A stretch of DNA of 7,145 nt from Spirochaetes bacterium GWF1_49_6 (GTDB taxonomy: Bacteria > Spirochaetota > Brevinematia > Brevinematales > GWF1-51-8): the NCBI GenBank assembly GCA_001829395.1, contig MIBD01000071.1, positions 1,424 to 8,568 on the forward strand, read 5' to 3'. Positions within the stretch are counted from its first letter, which is position 1. Every line of letters begins with the position of its first letter. The notes under the pieces were generated by a model, which saw only the letters and a list, made by a program, of their open reading frames with translations, searched no databases and was not told where the DNA came from. Made by a program: the position numbers and the translations under genes. This document shows positions 1 through 7,043 of the stretch, piece after piece.

Positions 1-1406
1 CCGCGTCCGCTTTCCCCCGCGTGAGACGCCTCGATCGCGGCATTCATGGCGAGCATCCCCGTCTCTTCGGCGATCTCGTCGATCACCCCAGTGATCTCGC
101 TGATTTCCTGCGAGGAGGTCTCGATCGCCTGAATACTGCCGAGGGTCTCGTCGATCAGGCGACCCCCTTCTTCGGCGACATTAAACAATTTTTCAGAAAT
201 GCCGCTCGCCGAACGCGTTTTTTCGGAGAGTCCCTTGATGTTTTTCGTAATCGACTCGATCACCTTCGAGTTATCGCGCACCACATTCGACTGCTGTCCG
301 ATGATCTCCACTACGGAATTCAGTTTGATAGAATTATCGTTAAGATTTTTTCCAGCGTCATCCGCTGTAGATGTCTGCGTTACCGTGTAACGGTTGAGTT
401 CTTCGTTGTAACTCTGGATTCTTACGGCGAGCTCAGAGAGAGACCCCTCGATTTCCCCGGCAGACGCCGCAATCTCCCCCGACGTATTCCTCGCGGAACC
501 GATGATCGACTGAAAACTGTTTCTCAGTTGTTTCAGCGATTCCCTGAGTTCGGAAAACTCATCGAGGCTGAAAACATCGACCTTCTGCGTCAAATCACGA
601 CGCGATACCTGCTTCAGGAAGTTAACTGTCTTTTCTACATTCTCCGACAGGATATCGGTGTTCTTCACGATGATAATGAACAATGGGATCAGGAAAAAGA
701 TCGATATAATGGAGAGCTTTGTTATCAATGATTCGGGGGTGTCATACCCCATCCCCCCGATAATGATACTGAATAATGCAAATAACAGCATGACTACCGT
801 TCCGATATAGATCACGAGGGAACGATTCCTGATTCGATAGAATTGCCCTTTCATATTCAGATAGCGGGCGATCTTCTTCTCGATAAAAACAAGCTGCATA
901 AAATAAAACATCACGCAGGCGATAATCCCGCCTACCCAGTGAAGGATATGCAGGATATCGATCGAATCCCCGTTAAATAGCAGTTTCTCAAAATCGGTGA
1001 TCCATGCCGTAGAAAGAATAACCGAGTAGAGAACAAAATAACCGAATATCTTCTTGGGATTCTCCCTGGTTTTTTGACTCCCCAGCGTTTTCCAAATAAT
1101 ATAGCTGAATATTAAGAAATATAATCCGGCGCGCCATGCCCAAACCGCGATAAAGGACTGGAGCCCGATATTCCCGAAATCCAGCTTTAATAACGCATTG
1201 TAATAATGAGGATTGACAAAAAGATTATGGGTAAACCCGTAGATAACACAGTTGATGAACCCGATGATATTATACTGAAAAACGATATGTGATAATTGAC
1301 GGTCGTGGTGCTTCTTGAGATATAGCAGAAACGCGACATACAAAATAATTGAAATCCCGCCGATTACTAAAAGAACATAGAGTAATTCCAAATTATGCAT
1401 ATTCAT
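1..1406 (-). CDS. Methyl-accepting chemotaxis protein with multi-helix (about 7 TM) N-terminal membrane domain, partial
   Basis: Chemoreceptor-type signal transducer, expected in the inner membrane, controlling CheA/CheW. The frame runs from ATG at 1406 off the left edge, giving 468 residues with the C-terminus missing. Hydrophobic segments lie near residues 6-30, 41-63, 79-106, 119-138, 150-175, 196-219 and 228-248, so there is no large periplasmic sensor domain. A HAMP-like segment follows directly (about 252-301, with RDLTQKVDV and DEFSEL). A long coiled coil then leads to the receptor hairpin at 441-468 (IDEIAEETG, MNAAIEASHAGESGR), where the window ends. The ASHAG variant is one I associate with spirochaetes. 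The start is uncertain: an ATG two codons later (1400) has a better-spaced GGGG/GATGA Shine-Dalgarno-like stretch. It lies 63 nt downstream of the DUF1232 gene on the same strand. The chemoreceptor call is firm; ligand and exact topology are unknown. Confidence 0.9.
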   Translation of the reverse strand, partial: MNMHNLELLYVLLVIGGISIILYVAFLLYLKKHHDRQLSHIVFQYNIIGFINCVIYGFTHNLFVNPHYYNALLKLDFGNIGLQSFIAVWAWRAGLYFLIFSYIIWKTLGSQKTRENPKKIFGYFVLYSVILSTAWITDFEKLLFNGDSIDILHILHWVGGIIACVMFYFMQLVFIEKKIARYLNMKGQFYRIRNRSLVIYIGTVVMLLFALFSIIIGGMGYDTPESLITKLSIISIFFLIPLFIIIVKNTDILSENVEKTVNFLKQVSRRDLTQKVDVFSLDEFSELRESLKQLRNSFQSIIGSARNTSGEIAASAGEIEGSLSELAVRIQSYNEELNRYTVTQTSTADDAGKNLNDNSIKLNSVVEIIGQQSNVVRDNSKVIESITKNIKGLSEKTRSASGISEKLFNVAEEGGRLIDETLGSIQAIETSSQEISEITGVIDEIAEETGMLAMNAAIEASHAGESGR

Positions 1407-1422
1407 CCCCGCTAGATAATAT

Positions 1423-1451
1423 ATTCTATAACCAATAAATAAATATTACAA
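1423..1451 (-). promoter_or_regulatory. Possible sigma70-type promoter for the chemoreceptor gene
   Basis: Read on the minus strand, TTGTAA (1451-1446) and TAGAAT (1428-1423) are separated by 17 bp. They match the -35 and -10 consensus at 4/6 and 5/6 positions. The predicted start near 1416 would leave only 10-16 nt of leader before the ATG at 1406 or 1400. The gap is very AT-rich, so a chance match is quite possible and the gene may simply be co-transcribed from upstream. Confidence 0.3.
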
Positions 1452-1469
1452 ATATTTAGCACTTGTTTA

Positions 1470-1877
1470 TTATATACCTCTTCTAGAAGAATACGACTTT
1501 CCTATGAATAAACGAAAAATCAGAAATCCTAAGCATAGCCATACCGCTATGATAATTCCCATCGCTAAATAATTATTTTTCATAAGCGGGGTGTTTTCCG
1601 CCCTCGCGCGGCATTCGTCCATTACATCCTTCGGGATGAGTCTTAAAGTAAGAACGATCATCCCGGGGAGAAGTATCAAATCGTCGAGAAGCCCCAGAAC
1701 AGGGATGAAATCGGGTATCAGGTCGATCGGGCTGAGGGCATATCCGACCGTCAATACGGCAAGCGCTTTCGCATACCACGGAGTTTGCGGGTGCTTTAAC
1801 GCAAAGTATAGAGCGGCGATGTCGCGTTTTATCTGCGATGCGCGTTCTTTCAGCCCCCTGATGAAATTACCTTTCAT
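1470..1877 (-). CDS. DUF1232 / YkvA-family small membrane protein
   Basis: A 135-residue protein of the DUF1232 (YkvA-like) family, whose biochemical role is not established. The family signature is clear at about residues 34-82: WYAKALAVLTVGYALSPIDL, then IPDFIPVLGLLDDL and a hydrophobic stretch. The SPIDLIPDFIP...G.LDD pattern is typical. The N-terminus (1-30) is basic and probably cytoplasmic. A third hydrophobic helix at about 103-124 ends in a short basic tail (GKSYSSRRGI), so two or three membrane segments are likely. The ATG at 1877 is the first good start; the upstream AAGGG/CGGGAT stretch is only a weak ribosome site. It lies upstream of the chemoreceptor gene on the same strand, and a shared transcript is possible. 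Divergent from the ABC operon. Family membership is firm; function unknown. Confidence 0.88.
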   Translation of the reverse strand: MKGNFIRGLKERASQIKRDIAALYFALKHPQTPWYAKALAVLTVGYALSPIDLIPDFIPVLGLLDDLILLPGMIVLTLRLIPKDVMDECRARAENTPLMKNNYLAMGIIIAVWLCLGFLIFRLFIGKSYSSRRGI

Positions 1878-1910
1878 ATCCCGAATCCCTTATTTTGCTA
1901 AATGCGAAAT

Positions 1911-1939
1911 ATTATAAAGATATCCTTCTAAAAAGTAAC
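1911..1939 (-). promoter_or_regulatory. Candidate promoter for the DUF1232 gene (perfect TATAAT)
   Basis: On the minus strand there is an exact TATAAT at 1916-1911. At 17-bp spacing the -35 position (1939-1934) reads GTTACT, only 3/6 to consensus. The start site would fall near 1904, leaving a leader of about 27 nt. The weak -35 lies inside the left arm of the inverted repeat at 1935-1963, which suggests a regulated promoter. Seen: the hexamer and its placement. Inferred: activity. Confidence 0.45.
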
Positions 1940-1963
1940 ACTTTTCATAGGGTGAATTGTTAC
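1935..1963. repeat. Imperfect inverted repeat, candidate operator
   Basis: The outer arms GTAACA (1935-1940) and TGTTAC (1958-1963) are exact reverse complements. Inside them, TTCA (1944-1947) pairs with TGAA (1953-1956) around a TAGGG loop, with unequal 3-nt and 1-nt offsets between inner and outer arms. The element lies between the divergent promoters and covers the -35 zone of the leftward one. This position suits a transcription-factor site better than a terminator, because no gene ends here. No regulator is encoded in the window. Confidence 0.4.
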
Positions 1964-1996
1964 ATTTACTTAATGAAAAAAAACAACTTCAATTTA

Positions 1997-2025
1997 TTGA
2001 CAAAGCGCGTCCAAACTTAAATAAT
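1997..2025 (+). promoter_or_regulatory. Near-consensus sigma70-type promoter of the ABC export operon
   Basis: An exact TTGACA (1997-2002) and AATAAT (2020-2025, 5/6 to TATAAT) are separated by 17 bp. They lie in the divergent intergenic region and face the ABC operon. The start of transcription would fall near 2032, about 170 nt before the first ATG. This is the best promoter match in the window. Confidence 0.6.
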
Positions 2026-2031
2026 ATGTGT

Positions 2032-2201
2032 TCTTCTATATAACTATAACACTGCACGGAAGGAATACTCTATTCTAAAAGCTATGATACCGTCTGATTC
2101 TTGAATATTTTACATGAAATGCAATAAAAGAAAGGTAAGACCGTTATATAAGTTAACCCGAATAATTCGAAAAACCATACATCTTATAAAAGGAGAAGAT
2201 C
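2032..2201 (+). other. Predicted long 5' leader of the ABC operon
   Basis: If the promoter at 1997-2025 is used, about 170 nt of AT-rich untranslated leader precede the ATPase gene. I see no recognisable riboswitch, intrinsic terminator or short ORF with a ribosome site. The only structures noticed are very small: GAATA/TATTC arms at 2063-2075 and a CGAAT/ATTCG palindrome near 2160-2170. A second, weaker promoter closer to the gene (TTGAAT at 2101 with AATAAA at 2123) cannot be excluded. The leader ends in AGGAG (2191-2195), 6 nt before the ATG. Confidence 0.3.
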
Positions 2202-2876
2202 ATGAGTTTAATCAGTCTGCGTAACGTAAAAAAGGATTACCCGTTGGGTAAAACCGTCGTCCACGCGTTAAGAGGGATCAATATCCATGTCGAGCGGGGC
2301 GCTCTGATGTCGATAGTAGGACCGTCGGGAAGCGGAAAGACGACGGCGTTGAATATTATCGGGTGTATCGATAACGCATCGGACGGCTCCGTCCAGATCG
2401 GCGATGTCGAAATTACGCAGTTAAACGACCAGCAATTGACCGACCTACGTCTTTTTAAGATAGGGTTTATCTTCCAGACGTTCAACCTTATTCCGGTATT
2501 GAACGTTCTCGAAAACGTAGAATTCCCGCTTCTCCTGATGAACAAGATGTCGAAGCAGGAACGTAAAATGCGCTGCGATAAATTTATTTCCGAAGTCGGT
2601 ATCAGAGAATATATCGATCATCGTCCCGCCGAATTGTCAGGCGGACAGCGCCAAAGAGTGGCTATCGCGCGCGCGTTGGTGACTCAGCCCGAAATCGTCC
2701 TTGCCGACGAGCCTACCGCGAACCTCGACTCCGTAACTGGCGATATGATTCTTCAGCTCATGCAGGACCTCAACCGGATAGAGAATACCACGTTTATCTT
2801 CTCTACCCACGACCCTGATGTTCTGAAATACGCGAAGGATGTAGTCAAGATCAAAGACGGCCTCGTGGTCGGGTAG
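2202..2876 (+). CDS. ABC transporter ATP-binding protein, LolD/MacB type
   Basis: A 224-residue cytoplasmic ATPase that would power the two permeases encoded next. All nucleotide-binding motifs are present: Walker A GPSGSGKT (40-47), Q-loop glutamine 92 (FIFQTFNLIP), signature LSGGQ (145-149), Walker B IVLADE with catalytic Glu170, D-loop NLDS (174-177) and H-loop His203 (STHD). Length and motif spacing fit the LolD/MacB/FtsE family, which pairs with FtsX-fold permeases and uses a mechanotransmission cycle rather than ordinary channel transport. The start is supported by AGGAG (2191-2195), 6 nt upstream. It is the first gene of the operon; the next ATG follows after 9 nt. The LolD-like role is inferred from the LolA-like protein downstream. 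MacB-like or other export functions cannot be separated by the ATPase alone, so no gene symbol is given. Confidence 0.95.
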   Translation: MSLISLRNVKKDYPLGKTVVHALRGINIHVERGALMSIVGPSGSGKTTALNIIGCIDNASDGSVQIGDVEITQLNDQQLTDLRLFKIGFIFQTFNLIPVLNVLENVEFPLLLMNKMSKQERKMRCDKFISEVGIREYIDHRPAELSGGQRQRVAIARALVTQPEIVLADEPTANLDSVTGDMILQLMQDLNRIENTTFIFSTHDPDVLKYAKDVVKIKDGLVVG

Positions 2877-2879
2877 GAG
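2875..2879 (+). promoter_or_regulatory. Ribosome binding site overlapping the ATPase stop codon
   Basis: AGGAG shares two bases with the TAG stop (2874-2876) of the ATPase gene and lies 6 nt before the ATG at 2886. It fixes that start and suggests translational coupling between ATPase and permease. Confidence 0.7.
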
Positions 2880-2885
2880 CGTATA

Positions 2886-4418
2886 ATGAGCATTCTAATA
2901 AAAATATCCCAGCGGAACCTTTTGCGTCACCGCGGGAAAAGTTTCGTAATCGGGTTAATTATTTTCCTCGGCGCGTTCTTTATGACCGTGGGTAACGCCA
3001 TCGTCAACGGGATGAACAAGGGCCTCGAGGAAAATATGGTGCAGCGTTTCCTGGGGAATATCGTCATAGTTTCGACGAACCAGATCGACGACAATATCCT
3101 GACCGGGATGCCGAAACCTAAAAAAGTCATAACCGGCTACTTTAAGGTCAGAGATCTCATCGAGAAGGACGATTCAATAGATCAATATTTCCCGATGGGT
3201 TTCGGGTATTCCATAGTTTTCAATCCGGAAGGCGACCATCCGCTATACGTGATGTCCTTCGGAATCGATTTTCAGGCCTATCAGAAAATGTTCCATTCGA
3301 ACATCCAAATGATAGAAGGGACTCTTCCTACAAACGGCCAGAAAGGAATTATTGTAAACAATCTATCGCGCGACAACTTTTACGAAAACGGCGGGTTCTG
3401 GACACTTCCCCATGGTCAACCAGTGGTAATCTCAAATCTGTCCGCGAAAGCGTTGTCTAATACGAATAAACTGATCACAAAGAGCGAACTTATCCTTCAG
3501 GGCGCGAATGCCGACGGAGGATCACTTGACCTTGCGGTTAAGGTATCGGGTATATTCAAATTCCAGACGATGAACGATGTATGGTCTGTGATCAACTTCA
3601 TCGATATAGAAACATTCCGCGAGACGTTCGGCTATACCACGGAATCGGATGCCAAGGTCGTCTTGAATTCGGAGCAAAAATCGCTCCTCAACGCGAATGA
3701 GGACGATATCAATTCGATGTTCAGCGACGAATCCATGTTCGAATCCGCGGATATTGTCAGTAAAAAATACAATATCAACGATATTAAAAAACAAACGAAG
3801 AAGAGCGATACCAATACCATTAAAACGGATCCGGGTTCGTATAATATTATCTGCGTCAAACTGAAAAACGAAGCCAATACTGCGGCCATAGTAAAAAAGC
3901 TCAACGATGAGTTTAAGACCAACGGGATGGACGCCCGAGCGATACCGTGGGATAAAGCCTCCGGTCAGATCGGGATGTTCGCTAATATTTTCAGGATGGG
4001 CATCAACGGTTTTGTGACGTTCCTGTTCTTCGTTGCGATCATCATCATTATGAATACCCTGAGTATGGCGGCGTTGGAACGTATTTCCGAAATCGGGATG
4101 ATGCGCGCGGTCGGCGCCAGAAAGAGCTTCATAGGCGGAATGTTCCTCTATGAAACATTTATCCTCGCGTTCGTATTCGGGACGGCCGGTATGCTGATCG
4201 GGACGCTTTTCCAGCGTCTGCTCCGTTTAGCGCAATTTAAAGCTGATAATAACATGATGGAAATTATATTCGGGGGCGACTACTTCCAGCCGTTCCTCGA
4301 TCCGGGCACTGTCCTGCTATGCATCATTCAGCTTCTGTTCGTGACGGGTTTATCGATAATATACCCGATTATTGTCGCGCGTAAAATCACCCCGCTCGAC
4401 GCTATTTCGAGAAACTAA
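2886..4418 (+). CDS. FtsX-fold ABC permease, LolC/LolE-like (first permease)
   Basis: A 510-residue inner-membrane permease with the MacB/LolCE layout. One N-terminal helix (about 20-42) follows the amphipathic start ISQRNLLRHRGKS. A large periplasmic domain spans about 43-372, and three helices lie near 373-395, 414-444 and 475-497. The cytoplasmic loop ERISEIGMMRAVGA (398-411) is the typical FtsX-family coupling segment that contacts the ATPase. The C-terminus ARKITPLDAISRN matches the family's usual ending. The periplasmic part is larger than I expect for E. coli LolC/LolE (roughly 200-220 residues there). It includes a polar, Asp/Ser/Lys/Asn-rich stretch at about 252-318. It lies 9 nt after the ATPase gene and 11 nt before the second permease, and probably forms a heterodimer with that protein. 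Substrate is not shown by sequence; lipoprotein or lipid export is inferred from context. Confidence 0.9.
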   Translation: MSILIKISQRNLLRHRGKSFVIGLIIFLGAFFMTVGNAIVNGMNKGLEENMVQRFLGNIVIVSTNQIDDNILTGMPKPKKVITGYFKVRDLIEKDDSIDQYFPMGFGYSIVFNPEGDHPLYVMSFGIDFQAYQKMFHSNIQMIEGTLPTNGQKGIIVNNLSRDNFYENGGFWTLPHGQPVVISNLSAKALSNTNKLITKSELILQGANADGGSLDLAVKVSGIFKFQTMNDVWSVINFIDIETFRETFGYTTESDAKVVLNSEQKSLLNANEDDINSMFSDESMFESADIVSKKYNINDIKKQTKKSDTNTIKTDPGSYNIICVKLKNEANTAAIVKKLNDEFKTNGMDARAIPWDKASGQIGMFANIFRMGINGFVTFLFFVAIIIIMNTLSMAALERISEIGMMRAVGARKSFIGGMFLYETFILAFVFGTAGMLIGTLFQRLLRLAQFKADNNMMEIIFGGDYFQPFLDPGTVLLCIIQLLFVTGLSIIYPIIVARKITPLDAISRN

Positions 4419-4423
4419 GGAGG
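4416..4423 (+). promoter_or_regulatory. Strong Shine-Dalgarno site fused to the stop codon of the first permease
   Basis: TAAGGAGG includes the TAA stop of the first permease and is fully complementary to the 16S anti-Shine-Dalgarno core. Six nucleotides separate it from the ATG at 4430, which fixes that start. Confidence 0.75.
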
Positions 4424-4429
4424 AACCAC

Positions 4430-6247
4430 ATGAACGGGAATGATAATAAAGATAGATCCGGTAAATTGGGTATAAAGACCCTTTTCGGACTGGCAATGCG
4501 TAATCTCCTCCGCCATAAGATGAGAACACTCCTGATCGGGATTGTTATCGCTTTCGGAGTGATGATACTCGTTGTGGCGAACTCGTTTACCGAAGGTCTT
4601 AAAGATATCGTAATCAATAAGATCATTGTCAACTGGATGGGGCACATCAATATCAGCGCGATAGAACGCGGAAGCGGTACGACCCAAGATAAAAAGATGA
4701 TTTTCCGCGATAAAGACCTGATTATTGAAGCGATTAAGACCAATCTCCCGAATGTCGATTTCTTCCGTGAAGGGCTTGAAACATTCACCATGTTCGTCGG
4801 GAACCAGAGAACGTCTCTCGGGATAATCATCGGCCTCGAAAAGGAACATGCTGACATTGAATGGATGAATATAATCGAAGGAGATGTCGGCGATTTTACA
4901 AACGGAAAGTATGAAAATCCTTGCCTCATATATGAGAGCATGAAAAGGGATTTGAATGTAAAGATATACGATACCATCAAGATGAAGACTACCACGATCT
5001 ACGGGAAGGTACAATCCGCCAAGATGACGGTGGTGGGTGTTATGAAATCCGCCAGCACTTTCCAGGATATGGGAATATTCTTAGAGATGCATTCACTGAA
5101 ACAGCTTCTGGAAATGAAAGACTATGAGGCTCAATCGCTTGTCGTAGTCCTCAAGGAGATAAATAACCCGCTGGAAGTGATTCCGTGGGCCGATAAAATC
5201 CATGAGGCATTAAAACCCGGGGTAGCCGGGATGTACGGCCAAGCCTCCGCTAACGGGAAATCCGTGCCCGCGACCCAGCTCGGAGTAATGACTAATGCCG
5301 CTGAACTCGCGCTCTTTATATCGAACGTCACCCCGGTGTCGGGAAATCTTTCCCTTCTCTCGAATACCAACGGGATAGCCGTCAATACCATTCTCGCGAA
5401 AGCGTTGGGTATCACCGCCGGAAGTACCCTGACGTTCAATTATAATACTAAATTCGAGAACACGCCAGTCAAGCATTCCTATAAGGTAATCGCCGTATTC
5501 GACGGGAATACGAATATCGATAAACCGGTTGCTATTTTGCCGAACACCCTATTCTACCCGGTTTACTTCGACTATCTCCCCAAAGAAATCAATGCCATTT
5601 CCAACGCGTATTACCCCAGTGTGAAAAATCCGCTTTTCAGCGCTTTCGCTATGGAATGGACTCTCGTCCCCAGAACCCAGACGTCCGAACAGTTCACTAA
5701 AAAGATGCAGAATATGAATAAACTTCGCTTCAAGGGGATGATGCTGAATGTCAGTTCCATGTACGAGACCTCGAAGATGTTTCTTGATATCGCGGACGCG
5801 TTAAATCTGGTCGGGTTTACCGCGGTGATGATACTTTTTTTCATAATATTGGTAGGTGTCGGGAATACTCTGCGTATGACTATTCGCGAACGTACCCGTG
5901 AAATCGGGACAATCCGCGCTATCGGTATGAAGCAGAAAGACGTCCGCCGCCTGTTCACGTGGGAAACCACCTTATTGGCATTCTTCGCATCGATAGCGGG
6001 AGTAGTTTTCGCTATGGTCATGGTTTTCCTGCTCGGTTCGATCACGTTCAAGAATCCCGGAGACTTCTCGGTGCTGATGGTGAACCGCCAGATTCACTTC
6101 ATGCCTACCATCAGCAGCATCCTGCAAAGCGTTGCGACTATAGTCGGTCTCACTTTCCTGACTTCCTACTTCCCCGCCCGTAAGGCGGCGAAGATGCTCC
6201 CGACCGATGCGTTACGCGGTATTATGACCAAGTCCACAGCGAAATAG
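4430..6247 (+). CDS. FtsX-fold ABC permease, LolE/MacB-like (second, larger permease)
   Basis: A 605-residue inner-membrane permease and likely partner of the first one. It begins with a polar tail and the amphipathic LAMRNLLRHKMRT, then helix 1 (about 31-54), a periplasmic domain of about 400 residues, and helices near 458-481, 510-537 and 562-584. The coupling loop ERTREIGTIRAIGM (487-500) and the ending FPARKAAKMLPTDALRG (581-597) are clear family signatures. It is about 95 residues longer than its neighbour. The extra length coincides with what looks like a second copy of the periplasmic beta-rich module: about 163-229 (YESMKRDLNVKIYDTI, then VVGVM and GIFLEMHSLKQLL) and about 313-381 (NTILAKALGITAGSTL, then VIAVF and AILPNTLFYPVY). 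The start is fixed by TAAGGAGG. The two permeases resemble each other at both ends, as expected for paralogues. Cargo unknown; LolE-like release of lipidated cargo is an inference. Confidence 0.9.
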   Translation: MNGNDNKDRSGKLGIKTLFGLAMRNLLRHKMRTLLIGIVIAFGVMILVVANSFTEGLKDIVINKIIVNWMGHINISAIERGSGTTQDKKMIFRDKDLIIEAIKTNLPNVDFFREGLETFTMFVGNQRTSLGIIIGLEKEHADIEWMNIIEGDVGDFTNGKYENPCLIYESMKRDLNVKIYDTIKMKTTTIYGKVQSAKMTVVGVMKSASTFQDMGIFLEMHSLKQLLEMKDYEAQSLVVVLKEINNPLEVIPWADKIHEALKPGVAGMYGQASANGKSVPATQLGVMTNAAELALFISNVTPVSGNLSLLSNTNGIAVNTILAKALGITAGSTLTFNYNTKFENTPVKHSYKVIAVFDGNTNIDKPVAILPNTLFYPVYFDYLPKEINAISNAYYPSVKNPLFSAFAMEWTLVPRTQTSEQFTKKMQNMNKLRFKGMMLNVSSMYETSKMFLDIADALNLVGFTAVMILFFIILVGVGNTLRMTIRERTREIGTIRAIGMKQKDVRRLFTWETTLLAFFASIAGVVFAMVMVFLLGSITFKNPGDFSVLMVNRQIHFMPTISSILQSVATIVGLTFLTSYFPARKAAKMLPTDALRGIMTKSTAK

Positions 6248-6263
6248 AAACGGAGGAATTTAT

Positions 6264-7043
6264 ATGAATAAGGTTTTTTTGATTATAGCGTTACTGTTTA
6301 GCGCAGCTTCGGTAAACACACTATCCGCGAAGGAATTACCGGCAATAAAAACAATACTCAAACAGCTCGATGTGCTGATGGATCTGAAATCCGATCTTTC
6401 GGCAAAGGTGAATATCACCGAGGAAAAGCCGAATCAGGGATTAAAGAAAATTGAAAGTTTCTACTACCGTTCCGATGTAAAAGATGCGTTCCTGATCGTC
6501 ATGCTCGCGCCCGCGTCCGAGAAGGGCAACGGCTACCTGAGCATCGGCGATAATATGTGGATGTACAAACAAAACACCCGGACGTTCCAGCACATCAGCC
6601 GTGACGAATCGATCGGCGGAAGCGACGTAAAAAGCGGGGATATGGAAAAGCGGAAACTAAGCGTACTCTATAAGGGCGCTATCGATCCGAAAACCGGTAA
6701 AGAGCTGATTAGCGATGAGAAACTCGGCGATATTCCGGTGTATAAGATCGAACTTACCGCGCAGGTGAACGATGTTTCCTATCCCAAGAAGGTATACTGG
6801 GTTCGTCAGGATAACTATCTGCCTATGATGGAAAAATCCTATTCGCTTTCCGGGACGCTCATGGAAACCATCTACTACCTGAAATATACGACTATCGGCG
6901 GAAAGTACTTCTGTATCAAGATGCGTATTGACGACGAATTCGATAAAGGCAATAAAACGCTGATGGAGATATCCGGTATTTCCCTCGATAAACTCGACGC
7001 GAATATTTTTACACAAGGTTATCTTGAATCCCTGAGTAAATAA
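6264..7043 (+). CDS. LolA-like periplasmic outer-membrane lipoprotein-sorting protein
   Basis: A 259-residue secreted protein. Residues 1-22 form a signal peptide (MNK, a hydrophobic core, then LSA before KELP) with no lipobox cysteine, so a soluble periplasmic product is expected. The mature part resembles the LolA-like proteins annotated as outer membrane lipoprotein-sorting protein. The most telling stretch is about 80-121: MLAPASEKGNGYLSIGDNMWMYKQNTRTFQHIS followed by SIGGSD, matching the family pattern of Pro...KG...L...NMW.Y.P.TR....I and GSD. The later beta-rich segments (YKIELTA, KKVYWVRQDNYLPMMEKSY, YYLKYTTIGGKYFC) fit the half-barrel that holds a lipid in LolA. GGAGG (6252-6256), 7 nt upstream, supports the start. 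It follows two permeases and an ATPase, so it probably accepts their cargo. Family is fairly sure; the cargo (lipoprotein versus other lipid) is not. Confidence 0.8.
   Translation: MNKVFLIIALLFSAASVNTLSAKELPAIKTILKQLDVLMDLKSDLSAKVNITEEKPNQGLKKIESFYYRSDVKDAFLIVMLAPASEKGNGYLSIGDNMWMYKQNTRTFQHISRDESIGGSDVKSGDMEKRKLSVLYKGAIDPKTGKELISDEKLGDIPVYKIELTAQVNDVSYPKKVYWVRQDNYLPMMEKSYSLSGTLMETIYYLKYTTIGGKYFCIKMRIDDEFDKGNKTLMEISGISLDKLDANIFTQGYLESLSK

Noticed and set aside
21..731. Plus-strand open frame of 236 codons
   Set aside because: It lies entirely antisense to the chemoreceptor gene, is rich in Arg/Asp/Leu in a way typical of antisense frames, and has no ribosome site or recognisable domain.
1591..1917. 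Plus-strand open frame of 108 codons
   Set aside because: It is antisense to the DUF1232 gene, whose family motif is clear on the minus strand.
1935..1963. Inverted repeat as a transcription terminator
   Set aside because: No gene on either strand ends next to it; both flanking genes point away from it.
2114..2201. Possible short leader peptide starting at the ATG at 2114
   Set aside because: No ribosome site precedes it, and its frame runs without a stop into the ATPase gene out of frame.
4402..5014. Two overlapping minus-strand open frames of about 200 codons
   Set aside because: Both are antisense to the N-terminal part of the second permease, with no ribosome site and no family resemblance.
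5611..6051. Minus-strand open frame of 146 codons
   Set aside because: It is antisense to the conserved FtsX-type C-terminal half of the second permease.
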